A program made the position numbers and the translations under genes. Below, in pieces: positions 10,143 through 18,360 of a DNA stretch of 64,000 nucleotides (positions within the stretch are counted from its first letter, which is position 1; the number at the start of each line of letters is the position of its first letter). Source of the DNA: Aureispira anguillae (GTDB taxonomy: Bacteria > Bacteroidota > Bacteroidia > Chitinophagales > Saprospiraceae); assembly GCF_026000115.1 (NCBI RefSeq), contig NZ_AP026867.1, forward strand, positions 1,519,501-1,583,500. Direction: 5' to 3'. The notes beneath the pieces are model-generated. The model had not been told where the DNA came from, did not search any database, and saw nothing but the letters and a program-made list of their open reading frames with translations.

Positions 10143-10679
10143 ATGAGAATTTACCTCCAACCAGCCCAACGACAACATGTTAGCCAATGGTTAGCCTTAG
10201 TTAACCAAGATCGAATTTGGTTAGGGCGTTGGATGCCCTACCTTAATGAAATACAAACAGAAGCGGATGCTAAGGTATATGTAGAAAAAAATGCTCGCCT
10301 AGGTTTTTACCTAGGCGAGCAAATCTATGAAATATGGCAAGGAGAAAAGCTAGTTGGGTTACTTAGCCTTCACAATGGGCAATTTACAGATCGTACGGTA
10401 GAAATTGCTTATTGGTTGGGTAGGGCTTATACGGGGCAAAGTCTGGCAGCGGCAGCTTGTCAATTAATTTTCTCTAAGGTATTTGCTACTACTGCCATTG
10501 AAACCATCTATATCCGATGTGAAGCTCATAACTACGCTAGTCAAGCAATAGCGCTTAAGTTAGGGCTGTTGCTGGAAGGGACGAAGGCTGGTATTCTTAC
10601 TTATGTTTTAACGAAAGACAACTGGATGGGAACAGGTTATGATGAGGATGACTTATTTTATTTTTTAGAAGAGGTATGA
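10143..10679 (+). CDS. GNAT family N-acetyltransferase (RimJ/RimL-like)
   Basis: 178 residues. The pattern fits GNAT_3: the N-terminal strand RIYLQPAQRQHVSQWL, the aromatic WLGRWMPYL, core strands around EIAYWLGRAYTGQSLAAAAC (acetyl-CoA-binding region) and the C-terminal NYASQAIALKLGLLLEG. Such enzymes transfer acetyl from acetyl-CoA to an amino group, often of a protein or antibiotic. The substrate is not predictable. It lies 18 bp after the coiled-coil operon and may be cotranscribed. A 13-bp perfect hairpin lies within the coding region at 10292-10321. Confidence 0.85.
   Translation: MRIYLQPAQRQHVSQWLALVNQDRIWLGRWMPYLNEIQTEADAKVYVEKNARLGFYLGEQIYEIWQGEKLVGLLSLHNGQFTDRTVEIAYWLGRAYTGQSLAAAACQLIFSKVFATTAIETIYIRCEAHNYASQAIALKLGLLLEGTKAGILTYVLTKDNWMGTGYDEDDLFYFLEEV
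10292..10321. other. Perfect hairpin inside the acetyltransferase gene
   Basis: Arms 10292-10304 (TGCTCGCCTAGGT) and 10309-10321 are perfect complements around TTTT. It is coding (NARLGFYLGEQ), so the stem is either chance, an mRNA structure or a footprint of a small insertion. Confidence 0.7.
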
Positions 10680-10749
10680 TTGCAGAAGGGGTAATTTAAA
10701 ATAGAACGCCTTGAATTAAGATGTTCCATTATCTAAGGAACCAATAAAA

Positions 10750-10784
10750 CCTAAGTCACGCTCGAAAAATAGGGGTGACTTAGG
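10750..10784. terminator. Bidirectional terminator between convergent genes
   Basis: Stem CCTAAGTCAC (10750-10759) pairs with GTGACTTAGG (10775-10784) and is followed by CTCTTTTT. It lies between the acetyltransferase gene (+) and the copper-site lipoprotein gene (-). Confidence 0.8.
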
Positions 10785-10799
10785 CTCTTTTTACTACTT

Positions 10800-11108
10800 T
10801 TATTTGCAGGGTAGTTGAGGAATTAAATTTGCCACTTTTCCTTCAAGTGCTTCAGGATTAGTTAGGTCAGGAGTATAAACAATTGACACTTCTTTTGTGT
10901 GTAAATTAAGAATAGATTGTTGGACTCCTTTTACCTCTTTTAACCCTCCTTCGATAATATTTTGGCATTTGTAACAACGTGCTTTAGGGACAGCAACAAC
11001 AAGAACAGAATCGGCAGCTCCTTTTACTAAAACTCTCTCTTCTTTGGGAATTCGGTTACAAGAAGTAATGGCTAAAAATATAGCGACTACAATTATTATT
11101 GTTTTCAT
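10800..11108 (-). CDS. Lipoprotein with heavy-metal-associated (HMA) domain
   Basis: 102 residues. A lipobox-like end of the signal peptide (LAITSC, Cys17) predicts a lipoprotein. Residues about 36-95 have the ferredoxin-like HMA pattern, with CYKC (Cys44, Cys47) as the metal-binding CxxC and the following helix-strand GGLKEVKGVQQSILNLHTKE. HMA domains bind Cu(I) or similar soft metals. It is a single gene, so it may act as a periplasmic metallochaperone or buffer. The C-terminal LPCK adds a further Cys. The fold is confident; the metal is inferred. Confidence 0.82.
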   Translation of the reverse strand: MKTIIIVVAIFLAITSCNRIPKEERVLVKGAADSVLVVAVPKARCYKCQNIIEGGLKEVKGVQQSILNLHTKEVSIVYTPDLTNPEALEGKVANLIPQLPCK

Positions 11109-11768
11109 TTATAGATTAATTATTTTCGTTCTTTGACAACTCGTGTGGAAATTTTAATTAATGGTCTTAATTATGCCGTTTGGGTATTAGATTTTAGAAA
11201 TTAGGTGCTGTGTTAACAACAACGTGGTCCATGCTCTAATATCACCAAATAGAATAATATCATCTTACCGTATAATTAGTTATGAGCCAGCATAGCTGGG
11301 TTCGGGTTGTCAAAGAACCATTATTTTTAATTATGGTGTGTGCTTTAAAGTTAACTCAAGGCATTAAAATTGAAAGCAAAATGCTTATTTATTAGCGAGT
11401 CGCCGTCAAATATATTAAAAAAAACACGAGTGTTCAACCATTACTCCGCTGGAAAATCGTATCAATCTGATAATTAGCAAAATAGGCTTTTAATAGTCAA
11501 AGTGTTAAAAGGTTGATTATCAAATTGATAAAAATGGTTTTTATGTTTTTTACTTCGTGAGCGCTATGCTTTAGTTGTTAAAAAACTAAAAAATTAGCGG
11601 AGTATTATTCAACATAATGAGCTAATAGATTGCCCTGTATAGGCTGCATAGTGATACCAAGAGAGGTTCTTCCTTCCAAAAAATGCGTCTAAAATTACGC
11701 TTTTGCTAAAAAAGAAGATAAATTCATATTTATTGATATTTTTCCTTTCGCAGTAAACGTCCATTTTT
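11109..11768. other. 660-bp intergenic region with inverted repeats
   Basis: No coding frame is convincing. GTTCTTTGACAAC (11128-11140) is inverted at 11306-11318. A GAGCCAGCATAGCTGGGTT repeat with an internal CCAGC-ATA-GCTGG stem lies at 11283-11301 and recurs near 15.0 kb. An imperfect inverted pair around ACTCCGCT is at 11431-11451 and 11594-11612. It looks like a cluster of genome-specific dispersed repeats. Confidence 0.55.
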
Positions 11769-12257
11769 ATGAAAAAAAAGATTACAAGAACAACGGGTTA
11801 CAAATTAAGTATAGAAGTAGAACAACAAGCCTTAGAGGCCTTTAATTTCTTTTGTGACTTAGATAACCATGTACATTTACATCCCTTGTTAACCAAAGTA
11901 ACCGAAGTGGATTCGTTTTATAATGATAAAGGAAAGGAAGTTACGGTATTTGAAATTGAGGAACGTGTAAAAATCTTAGGTCTTATCTCTATGCCTAATA
12001 AATATATCGCACATAGAATTTTACAAAAAGAACAAAATACCTGCGTTTTTGAGGTAAAGAGCTTTCCTAACATTTGTTTGTCCTCTTCTTATACCTTTTT
12101 AGAGAACGGAGGCAATAAGACAGAGATCCAAGAACATGTAAAGATACAAGCCCCTTTAGGTCTGTCTAATTTTGTAACTAAAACAGCCAAAAATGCGCAT
12201 CATACTTTATTAGAGCAATTGAAAGAGTACTTAGAACAAGAAACCATTGAAGTATGA
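11769..12257 (+). CDS. SRPBCC (START-like) family protein
   Basis: 162 residues. The order of motifs fits a polyketide-cyclase/START helix-grip fold: a beta strand (TGYKLSIEVEQQALEAFNFFCDLDNHVHLHP), a central sheet (VFEIEERVKILG) and the long C-terminal helix (FVTKTAKNAHHTLLEQLKEYL). The fold makes a hydrophobic cavity for a lipid or small ligand; activity is unknown. Its stop overlaps the next start by 4 bp (ATGA), so it forms an operon with the four-span membrane protein. Confidence 0.7.
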   Translation: MKKKITRTTGYKLSIEVEQQALEAFNFFCDLDNHVHLHPLLTKVTEVDSFYNDKGKEVTVFEIEERVKILGLISMPNKYIAHRILQKEQNTCVFEVKSFPNICLSSSYTFLENGGNKTEIQEHVKIQAPLGLSNFVTKTAKNAHHTLLEQLKEYLEQETIEV

Positions 12258-12670
12258 AAAATCAACCTTTTTCCTATCGACAGTCTTGTTTTGCGATGGC
12301 TATTTTTGGATGCATGGCTTTTATATTGGGTGTGATAACCATCTTGTATCCTAGCTATTTGGTGAATACCCTAAATTTGTCAGCAAGTGATACGAATGCA
12401 TTGAGATTGGCGCTTACGCTAAGTGGGATAGCTTCAACTAATATGGGAGCGTACTATATATACATGGCTTATTATGAAGTAATACCTTTTTTTAAGATTA
12501 CAGTAGTCTTTAGGATGTTGATTACAGTCCCCGTAATACTATACTGGTCTATTGTTTATGGGCAAGATTCTTTTCTTCTAATTGCTTTATGGGAAGGGGT
12601 AGGAGCCCTTTGGGTATTGATTGCCCTGAAATATGATAGCAATTACTTAAAAAGGATAGAAGAAATTTGA
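12254..12670 (+). CDS. Four-span membrane protein
   Basis: 138 residues with four hydrophobic helices (about 12-33, 48-70, 76-97, 104-124) and short loops. There is no catalytic motif. It overlaps the SRPBCC gene upstream (ATGA), which suggests coupled expression. It resembles small DoxX/DUF4345-like four-helix membrane proteins in size and layout only. Confidence 0.6.
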   Translation: MKNQPFSYRQSCFAMAIFGCMAFILGVITILYPSYLVNTLNLSASDTNALRLALTLSGIASTNMGAYYIYMAYYEVIPFFKITVVFRMLITVPVILYWSIVYGQDSFLLIALWEGVGALWVLIALKYDSNYLKRIEEI

Positions 12671-12723
12671 TACTGAAGGTGAATATTATTGTTAAGCTTT
12701 AAGGGGGTAAAAATTAAAAAAAT

Positions 12724-13281
12724 ATGGTTCTTGATGATGAGCAGGACAAGCTATCGTTAACTAAAGATGATGAGATCTTATGGCAAGCTTCCCCTAAAGT
12801 GGAATCAAATGTAATTTGGGATAACGATTCCTCTTACACTTCTTACTGTAGATTTGTATTGATGATTGGAATGGTAGGTTTACTCTACTTAGGCAAGGAG
12901 AAGGGGCTAGAATTAATTTTAGTATGGAGCATAGTTTTATTAATGTTGCTCTCTTTGCCTTTTTATATGTTATCTAAGTATCAGACCTCAACAAGGTTTT
13001 ATATTTTAAAAGATGGAGTGTTTATTTGTTATCTAAATGCATATTTGAGAAAGAAAGTGGCATTCATTCCGTTTGAAAAAATTAGAAAAGCTACCTTTCT
13101 TGCTTATTCTTCAGAAAATGAAAAATATGGTAGGGTTGATCTTCAATTAGAAGCGTCTGTAGCGTTTAATTATTATGAATACCAGACTCGAACGTATAGG
13201 GATTATCTGTCGTTCTATAATATAGATGAAATTGAAAAAGTTCACCAAATAATATATCTTAATTTGATTAAAAATGAGTGA
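12724..13281 (+). CDS. Membrane protein with PH-like domain
   Basis: 185 residues. Two adjacent hydrophobic spans (about 42-58 and 62-82) are followed by a beta-rich domain (TRFYILKDGVFICY, IPFEKIRKATF), the pattern of bacterial PH (bPH) membrane proteins. The N-terminus is acidic (LDDEQDKLSLTKDDEILW). The start at 12724 follows an AAAAAA-rich leader. Function is unknown; the fold assignment is moderate. Confidence 0.55.
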   Translation: MVLDDEQDKLSLTKDDEILWQASPKVESNVIWDNDSSYTSYCRFVLMIGMVGLLYLGKEKGLELILVWSIVLLMLLSLPFYMLSKYQTSTRFYILKDGVFICYLNAYLRKKVAFIPFEKIRKATFLAYSSENEKYGRVDLQLEASVAFNYYEYQTRTYRDYLSFYNIDEIEKVHQIIYLNLIKNE

Positions 13282-13480
13282 GTTGGGATACTATTATTCA
13301 ATGCTATCAAAATTCAAGATAGACGTGATTCTCAATTTTAGAGCCAATTCAGCTGAATTATTGACTTCTTCGCTTGTTGAATTGAATAAGTTATTGGCAC
13401 AGTTAAGTACAGCACTCATTTTGGTATTTTGATAAAAAAGAGATAGGTTTAATGTATTAACTCATTATAAAAAATTACTC

Positions 13481-13624
13481 ATGAACGATCTCAAAGGGGG
13501 CTTTGCCTTGGATGCTTTAATATTTTTGATGGTATTTGGTCCTTTTATACTTCTTGCCCTATTAATTGCTTTTGTGGTTTTTATGTTTGTTAGTATAAAA
13601 AAGTCCGAAGAAGAAAAGAGCTGA
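13481..13624 (+). CDS. 47-residue single-span membrane peptide (copy 1)
   Basis: ATG at 13481, TGA at 13622. It has one hydrophobic helix (ALIFLMVFGPFILLALLIAF) and a charged tail KKSEEEKS. A near-identical copy is at 29028-29174. In both places it is convergent with a 177-179-residue membrane protein gene, so the pair was duplicated as a unit. Conservation of the frame in both copies supports a real gene. Confidence 0.72.
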   Translation: MNDLKGGFALDALIFLMVFGPFILLALLIAFVVFMFVSIKKSEEEKS

Positions 13625-13648
13625 TTGTGGTTCCATTCGGTGAATTAC

Positions 13649-14182
13649 TTAATCTATACTACTACCCATTCTAGCCTTATAGGCAATTAACTCTTTAGTA
13701 TTAAGCCAATAGATCAAAAAGATATTGGTAATAATCTCTAGTATTGATAGCAAAGAAATACAAACTATTTTGTCTGGATAGATGTTATAAATCCTTGCTA
13801 TAGGGGTGAGAAAATCAAACAACCATGGCTCCCCCCATACAGATGGGAGACAAAGGGTTGGAGCAAGAATACACACCATATAAAAGAAGTACAATTTGCT
13901 AGATATATTTGGATTTTCACCATAAAGAAATGTATTCATAAGAATAGTAGAGAGCATACCATAAAAAAATCCAAAAGAACTAGCCCAAATAAATCTAGAA
14001 ATAGATTCAATTTTTATATGAGGAAGACAATAGACTGAAAGTTTAAACAATACTCCACACAATAGTACTACGACTAATAAACTGATGAACCTATAGAATA
14101 GTAGTCGTAAAAGGATCTTCCTCTTTAATTTTCTTAATTCGGGATACCCTTCTTTTTTTAAGTTATCTAAAATATCAGGCAT
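13649..14182 (-). CDS. Four-span membrane protein, copy 1 of duplicated module
   Basis: 177 residues, with a basic N-terminal helix (MPDILDNLKKEG, then RKLKRKILLRLLFYRF) and four hydrophobic spans. The paralogue at 29203-29742 is about 80% identical by eye and confirms the start. No family is recognised. Its partner is the convergent 47-residue membrane peptide. Confidence 0.68.
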   Translation of the reverse strand: MPDILDNLKKEGYPELRKLKRKILLRLLFYRFISLLVVVLLCGVLFKLSVYCLPHIKIESISRFIWASSFGFFYGMLSTILMNTFLYGENPNISSKLYFFYMVCILAPTLCLPSVWGEPWLFDFLTPIARIYNIYPDKIVCISLLSILEIITNIFLIYWLNTKELIAYKARMGSSID

Positions 14183-14422
14183 ATATTTGCTAATTTTTTA
14201 CAATAAAAGGAAACATATTTTGTATAAGAGCAAAGAGGAGATAATCCTTTTTACATAATTAATTTAAAATAAGTTTTTCCTATTAGAACGTTTTAATTCT
14301 TTTCGATTTAAACCAAAGACACAGCACGTAAAAAAGTATACAAATACTGGCAAATAGAACACAACCGCTCGTATAATAATTTCTAATTTTGTTGCTTTCA
14401 ATTATGAAACAAAACGCAGGAA

Positions 14423-14908
14423 ATGAAAAAAACAATAAAGGTTGAAAAGATAAAATTATCTCACCGAAAAATCTATACAGACATTATAATAAATTCACCC
14501 GCAAAACAAGTATGGGAGGTCTTAAAAGATACCAAATCTTACAAAAACTGGGCTGTATTTTTAGTAGATATTGAAGGAGAATTAACCAATGGAAATAAAA
14601 TTTTAGCTAAATTTCAACTAAATCCAACGAAAGAGAAATACAATAGGATAGAACACACTATTCAAGTGGAGGAAGGTAAAGGATTTTATTGGTCAGAGGA
14701 AGGTCCTATGGGGATTTATGATAATCACCATTTTAGAGTTGAAGCAATGGATAATAAGACGTCGAGATTTATTCAAAGTGATGAATTAACCAGAGGTGCT
14801 ACTTGGCTTTTTGGGGGGTATTTGTCAAAAATTTATGCAAAAGGTTACCAAGCATTTAATAAACAATTAAAAATAGAAGCTGAACGTAGGTTTGCAAACT
14901 ATAAATAA
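14423..14908 (+). CDS. SRPBCC family protein
   Basis: 161 residues. IYTDIIINSPAKQVWEVL followed by YKNWAVFL is the typical start of a polyketide-cyclase-2/START-like domain. The domain ends with the long helix ending AKGYQAFNKQLKIEAERRF. Such proteins bind hydrophobic ligands; substrate unknown. An AraC-type regulator gene follows after a 250-bp repeat-bearing gap. Confidence 0.75.
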   Translation: MKKTIKVEKIKLSHRKIYTDIIINSPAKQVWEVLKDTKSYKNWAVFLVDIEGELTNGNKILAKFQLNPTKEKYNRIEHTIQVEEGKGFYWSEEGPMGIYDNHHFRVEAMDNKTSRFIQSDELTRGATWLFGGYLSKIYAKGYQAFNKQLKIEAERRFANYK

Positions 14909-14939
14909 GTGCAGAATATGAAATAAAGTACTGTTTAAG

Positions 14940-15130
14940 GTTCATGCACCAAGCCGCTCGTTCGTTTCACTCATGCTTATGATCGTTGTGCTCATTGTTC
15001 ACTTCGCTTATGAGCCAGCATAGCTGGGTTGGTCTTATAGTTTGTTCTGTATACTAATACTCCGTTAATTAGCTCGTTACACTCGTGAGCCAGCATAGCT
15101 GGGTTCGGGTTTTCAACGGAGTAATGGTAC
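14940..15130. repeat. Dispersed repeats with GAGCCAGCATAGCTGGGTT core
   Basis: Two copies of the core GAGCCAGCATAGCTGGGTT lie here (about 15012-15030 and 15087-15105), and a third lies at about 11283. The second copy is bracketed by inverted arms ACTCCGTT (about 15060) and AACGGAGT (about 15115). Each core has its own CCAGC-ATA-GCTGG stem. No gene is visible in the gap. Confidence 0.6.
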
Positions 15131-15158
15131 ACAGAAAGTTTGTAGAAATAGTTAAAAT

Positions 15159-16076
15159 ATGAAAAATAATATCGTTTGTATAAATAGCATAGCTGAAGTG
15201 CATCAATTTCTAGGGCTTGAAAAGCCCAAACATCCTTTAATTTCTGTATTTATTTTTGATACCAATAAACAAAATATAGCAGTAGATAATTTTCAATATA
15301 CATTGGGATTATATCAAATCAGTTTAAAGGGAAATTGTCCATTTACGATTAGTAAGTATGGCAGAAATTCTTATGACTTTCAAGAATGTTCTTTAATTTT
15401 CACGGCTCCCAACCAACTTTTAGAGTTCAGCAAAGGTTATCAAACAGAAGATGACAATTGTTGGACGTTGATTTTTCATCCTGATTTAATCAGAAAATCA
15501 GAACTAGGGAAAAGAATAGATAATTATTCCTTTTTCTCTTATGGGGCAAATGAAGCCTTACACCTATCAAATGACGAAAGAAAAACAGTTACAGAAATAG
15601 CTAAGAAAATAGAACAAGAATACATCAACAATATAGATGCACATAGTCAAACCTTAATAATTTCTAATTTGGAATTGTTACTCAATTATTGTGTGCGGTT
15701 TTACGATCGTCAATTTTATACTAGAACTAATTTAAATCAAGATCTTATCCAAGATTTTGAACAATTATTAAGCACTTATTTCAAAGAAGAAAAACAATTA
15801 GATTTAGGCATTCCATCTGTTCAATATTGTGCTAAAGCAATGAATGTATCCCCAAGATACTTAAGTGATTTACTTCGTAAAGAAACGGGTAAAAGTACAC
15901 AAGAGCATATTCATTATTATATTATTGAAAAAGCTAAAAACATGTTGTTGAACTCTAAAGAGAGTGCTAGCGAAATTGCCTATGCTTTAGGTTTTGAATA
16001 CCCTCAATATTTTAGCAAAATATTCAAAAAGAAAACAACTATGAGTCCAAAAGAGTATAGACAAAGTTTGAACTAA
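15159..16076 (+). CDS. AraC-family transcriptional regulator
   Basis: 305 residues. The N-terminal 190 residues fit a cupin-like sensor (for example FQYTLGLYQISLKGNCPFTI). Residues about 205-305 hold two helix-turn-helix units typical of AraC: YCAKAMNVSPRYLSDLLRKE, then ASEIAYALGFEYPQYFSKIF, ending with the conserved MSPKEYRQ. It probably activates a nearby or unlinked promoter upon ligand binding. It lies downstream of an SRPBCC gene, which could be a target or partner. Confidence 0.9.
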   Translation: MKNNIVCINSIAEVHQFLGLEKPKHPLISVFIFDTNKQNIAVDNFQYTLGLYQISLKGNCPFTISKYGRNSYDFQECSLIFTAPNQLLEFSKGYQTEDDNCWTLIFHPDLIRKSELGKRIDNYSFFSYGANEALHLSNDERKTVTEIAKKIEQEYINNIDAHSQTLIISNLELLLNYCVRFYDRQFYTRTNLNQDLIQDFEQLLSTYFKEEKQLDLGIPSVQYCAKAMNVSPRYLSDLLRKETGKSTQEHIHYYIIEKAKNMLLNSKESASEIAYALGFEYPQYFSKIFKKKTTMSPKEYRQSLN

Positions 16077-16107
16077 AAAAAGCAAGTGCGAACTAATTAA
16101 TACCCCC

Positions 16108-16202
16108 TAGCGCTCACAACAGATGGATGCCCTTTCTGCATTGGTCTATATGGCTAAAAAATTACTAAAATATCAAGAATTGTTTCTTGTTATTGTAACG
16201 AC
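16108..16202 (+). repeat. Conserved left flank of the cargo slot (copy D)
   Basis: This sequence, beginning near TAGCGCTCACAAC, matches 43642-43735 and 47508-47601. In copies D and B the match continues downstream through the promoter box into the DUF4157 gene. In the third copy it stops where the CRISPR leader begins. Confidence 0.82.
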
Positions 16203-16341
16203 TGCTGAATTTGCCAAATCTACCTATTTCTAGGTAGCTGTACATATACCGTTTTTAGGGGATATAAAATGCCAGGACTCTTCTTATGTTTGTTTCAGAT
16301 TCATTTTAAAACGAATGGGTGTTAAAATAATATATTTCTAA

Positions 16342-16374
16342 CCTGTCCACCATTTGTCCACCCCTCTTTTTTGT
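16342..16374 (+). promoter_or_regulatory. Doubled TGTCCAC box upstream of DUF4157-kinase gene
   Basis: CCTGTCCAC (16342-16350) and TTTGTCCAC (16353-16361) have an 11-bp period and are followed by a T-run and GTA, as at 7252 and 43884. The start codon is about 70 bp further on, leaving a leader of moderate length. Confidence 0.6.
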
Positions 16375-16442
16375 ATTTGAAATTTATTTGTAAGACATTG
16401 TAGTTGTGGCTGTTGTATGTCTCTTATTTCTAATAAAAATCG

Positions 16443-17948
16443 TTGGCTATGTACTCTCATCTTAATAAAAACGAAGAAAATAAACATAAATCTATATCAA
16501 GTGATCCAGTTCAAAAACAAGGTGAAAATGATTATACTGATTTTGTAGATAACAGTCCTGAGGCAAAACAGGCTGCTCAATTGCAAGCAATGGCAGATGA
16601 TAGCCCAGAGGCAAAACAAGCTGCTCAACTACAAGCAATGGCAGATAATAGCCCAGAAGCAAAAGAAGCTGCTCGATTACAGACAATGGCTGATAAGAAT
16701 TCTGAAGCAGAGCAACCAATAGCTCCAAATAAGCCCAATAATACAGGTTTACCCGATGATCTTAAAACAGGGATTGAGAATCTATCAGGTTATTCTATGG
16801 ATGATGTAAAGGTGCATTATAACTCTGATAAGCCTGCTCAGTTAGGGGCACATGCTTATGCGCAAGGAACGGATATTTATTTGGCATCTGGGCAAGAAAA
16901 GCATTTGCCTCATGAGGCTTGGCATGTGGTGCAGCAGATGCAGGGAAGGGTGAAGCCTACTGTTACTACAGAAAATGGTGTTGGTGTTAATGATGATGGT
17001 GGGTTGGAAAAGGAAGCGGATGTTATGGGGGGGCAAGCAAATTTTAAAGGTTTAGATATAAAAAAAGATCAAAATATAAAGCCGATTAAAAAATCTAATA
17101 TTCAGAGGGGTAAAAGCTTGGCGATACAAAGACGAATAATTGTTGGGAACACTAATAATGATTTTTTTACTAAATATCTTGGAAGTGGAGATCAAGGTGA
17201 TGTCTACGAAACTAATAACGGACATGTAGCAAAAACTGGAATAAAAGCGAGTCTAGAAGCTGAACTAACCTTTACAAAAAAAGCAAGAAATGGATTCATT
17301 GAAGAGAATCAACATGTTCCAATAATAGAGCAAATTGGTGTTTTTGAACTAAAACAAAATGAAGTTGATATTGATATTGATAATGAAATATTAAGAGCAG
17401 GACAAGATTCTGAGGCAGCTCCGAGGGAGCTTACACCATATTGTCTACTTATGGAAAAATTGTCTCCCTTAGAAGAAGTAAAAACCAGACAAAATCGAAT
17501 AACCGATCGTACAAGTGAAATAGATGAAATAATCAAATATGAAGTCGATATATGCATTGAAATAATGAAAATGCGAGAACAAATTATTAAAAAAGGGAGA
17601 GTGATTCATAATGATCTAGCTCATAAGAATGTTGGTAAAAGGGATGGAAAACTTGTTGCATTAGACTTTGGAGCGGCAAAAGACCTCCCGATTGATATAG
17701 ATACATTAGAATATGATCAAGACGTGAAAGATAGCTGGGATAAGACAGTTTCAAGAGTAAAGAAGCTATGTGGTTATAAATCTTGGAAGGATAGGATAAG
17801 TTTCCCCAACGAACAGACATTAAAGGGACTTGTTGAAGAACGTGCATCAAAAGGAAAAGAATGGGATTTTGTTAAGGTAGAGCTTATAAAGGTTCTTAAT
17901 AATGGAATAGACAATTTAATTGAAAAGGACAGAACAATTAATGAATAA
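16443..17948 (+). CDS. DUF4157 effector with C-terminal protein-kinase-like domain
   Basis: 501 residues. Residues about 37-85 are three 16-17-residue repeats (SPEAKQAAQLQAMAD). Residues about 100-200 are a DUF4157 domain (IENLSGYSMDDVKVHYNS and the HEAWH metal site near 157). The C-terminal part is kinase-like: glycine loop LGSGDQGDVYE with VAK lysine (about 240-265), catalytic HNDLAHKN (about 388) and DFGAAK (about 408). DUF4157 proteins are known from extracellular contractile injection systems (eCIS) and polymorphic toxins. Here it probably serves loading or processing, with the kinase domain as the payload. Residues 1-200 are nearly identical to the 43985 protein; the C-termini are unrelated. 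No adjacent immunity or eCIS genes are seen. Confidence 0.85.
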   Translation: MAMYSHLNKNEENKHKSISSDPVQKQGENDYTDFVDNSPEAKQAAQLQAMADDSPEAKQAAQLQAMADNSPEAKEAARLQTMADKNSEAEQPIAPNKPNNTGLPDDLKTGIENLSGYSMDDVKVHYNSDKPAQLGAHAYAQGTDIYLASGQEKHLPHEAWHVVQQMQGRVKPTVTTENGVGVNDDGGLEKEADVMGGQANFKGLDIKKDQNIKPIKKSNIQRGKSLAIQRRIIVGNTNNDFFTKYLGSGDQGDVYETNNGHVAKTGIKASLEAELTFTKKARNGFIEENQHVPIIEQIGVFELKQNEVDIDIDNEILRAGQDSEAAPRELTPYCLLMEKLSPLEEVKTRQNRITDRTSEIDEIIKYEVDICIEIMKMREQIIKKGRVIHNDLAHKNVGKRDGKLVALDFGAAKDLPIDIDTLEYDQDVKDSWDKTVSRVKKLCGYKSWKDRISFPNEQTLKGLVEERASKGKEWDFVKVELIKVLNNGIDNLIEKDRTINE

Positions 17949-18057
17949 ATTCTTGGATGGGCATTTAATGTTTAATATAAAAGATATGTGTGCTTGGGGA
18001 TCAGTTTATACCTTGTTTCAAATAAAATAAAATAAAAACATAATTTTTATACTTTAC

Positions 18058-18285
18058 TCTAAACTATTGATCACCCTACGAGCAGCATAAAAATCCACCC
18101 CTAAGAGCTGAGATATCTTGGCATAATTAGGCTGGTGGATGAGCTGGACAAAACCACGTCTATAATATCCCATATACCAATAAGCATTTTGACGATTGTA
18201 AACATCGGCTTGAGAAGGCGAAGCACTGCGCCCCTCAATGGATCTAAAGTTACTTTTGTGTCGGGTGGTGGCTGTATATTTTTTT
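18058..18285 (-). pseudogene. Fragment of viral GH19 lysozyme gene (copy 1)
   Basis: The minus strand encodes part of the GH19 protein at 49037-49657, including GRGFVQLIHQPNYAKISQLLG. A 126-bp in-frame internal deletion joins the two VDF codon runs (LLGVDF to YAARRV), and both the N-terminal anchor and the normal C-terminus are missing. It directly follows the DUF4157-kinase gene, just as another GH19 fragment follows the second DUF4157 gene. Confidence 0.85.
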
Positions 18286-18360
18286 CGTATAGTTTGCACC
18301 ATACCATATATGCTGCCATATAACATGAAAAATAAAAATGGAACTTATTTTTAATTAGAT

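Noticed and set aside
16443-17948. Full extracellular contractile injection system around the DUF4157 genes
   Set aside because: No sheath, tube, baseplate or AAA+ genes are near either effector; the link to such a system rests on the DUF4157 family only.
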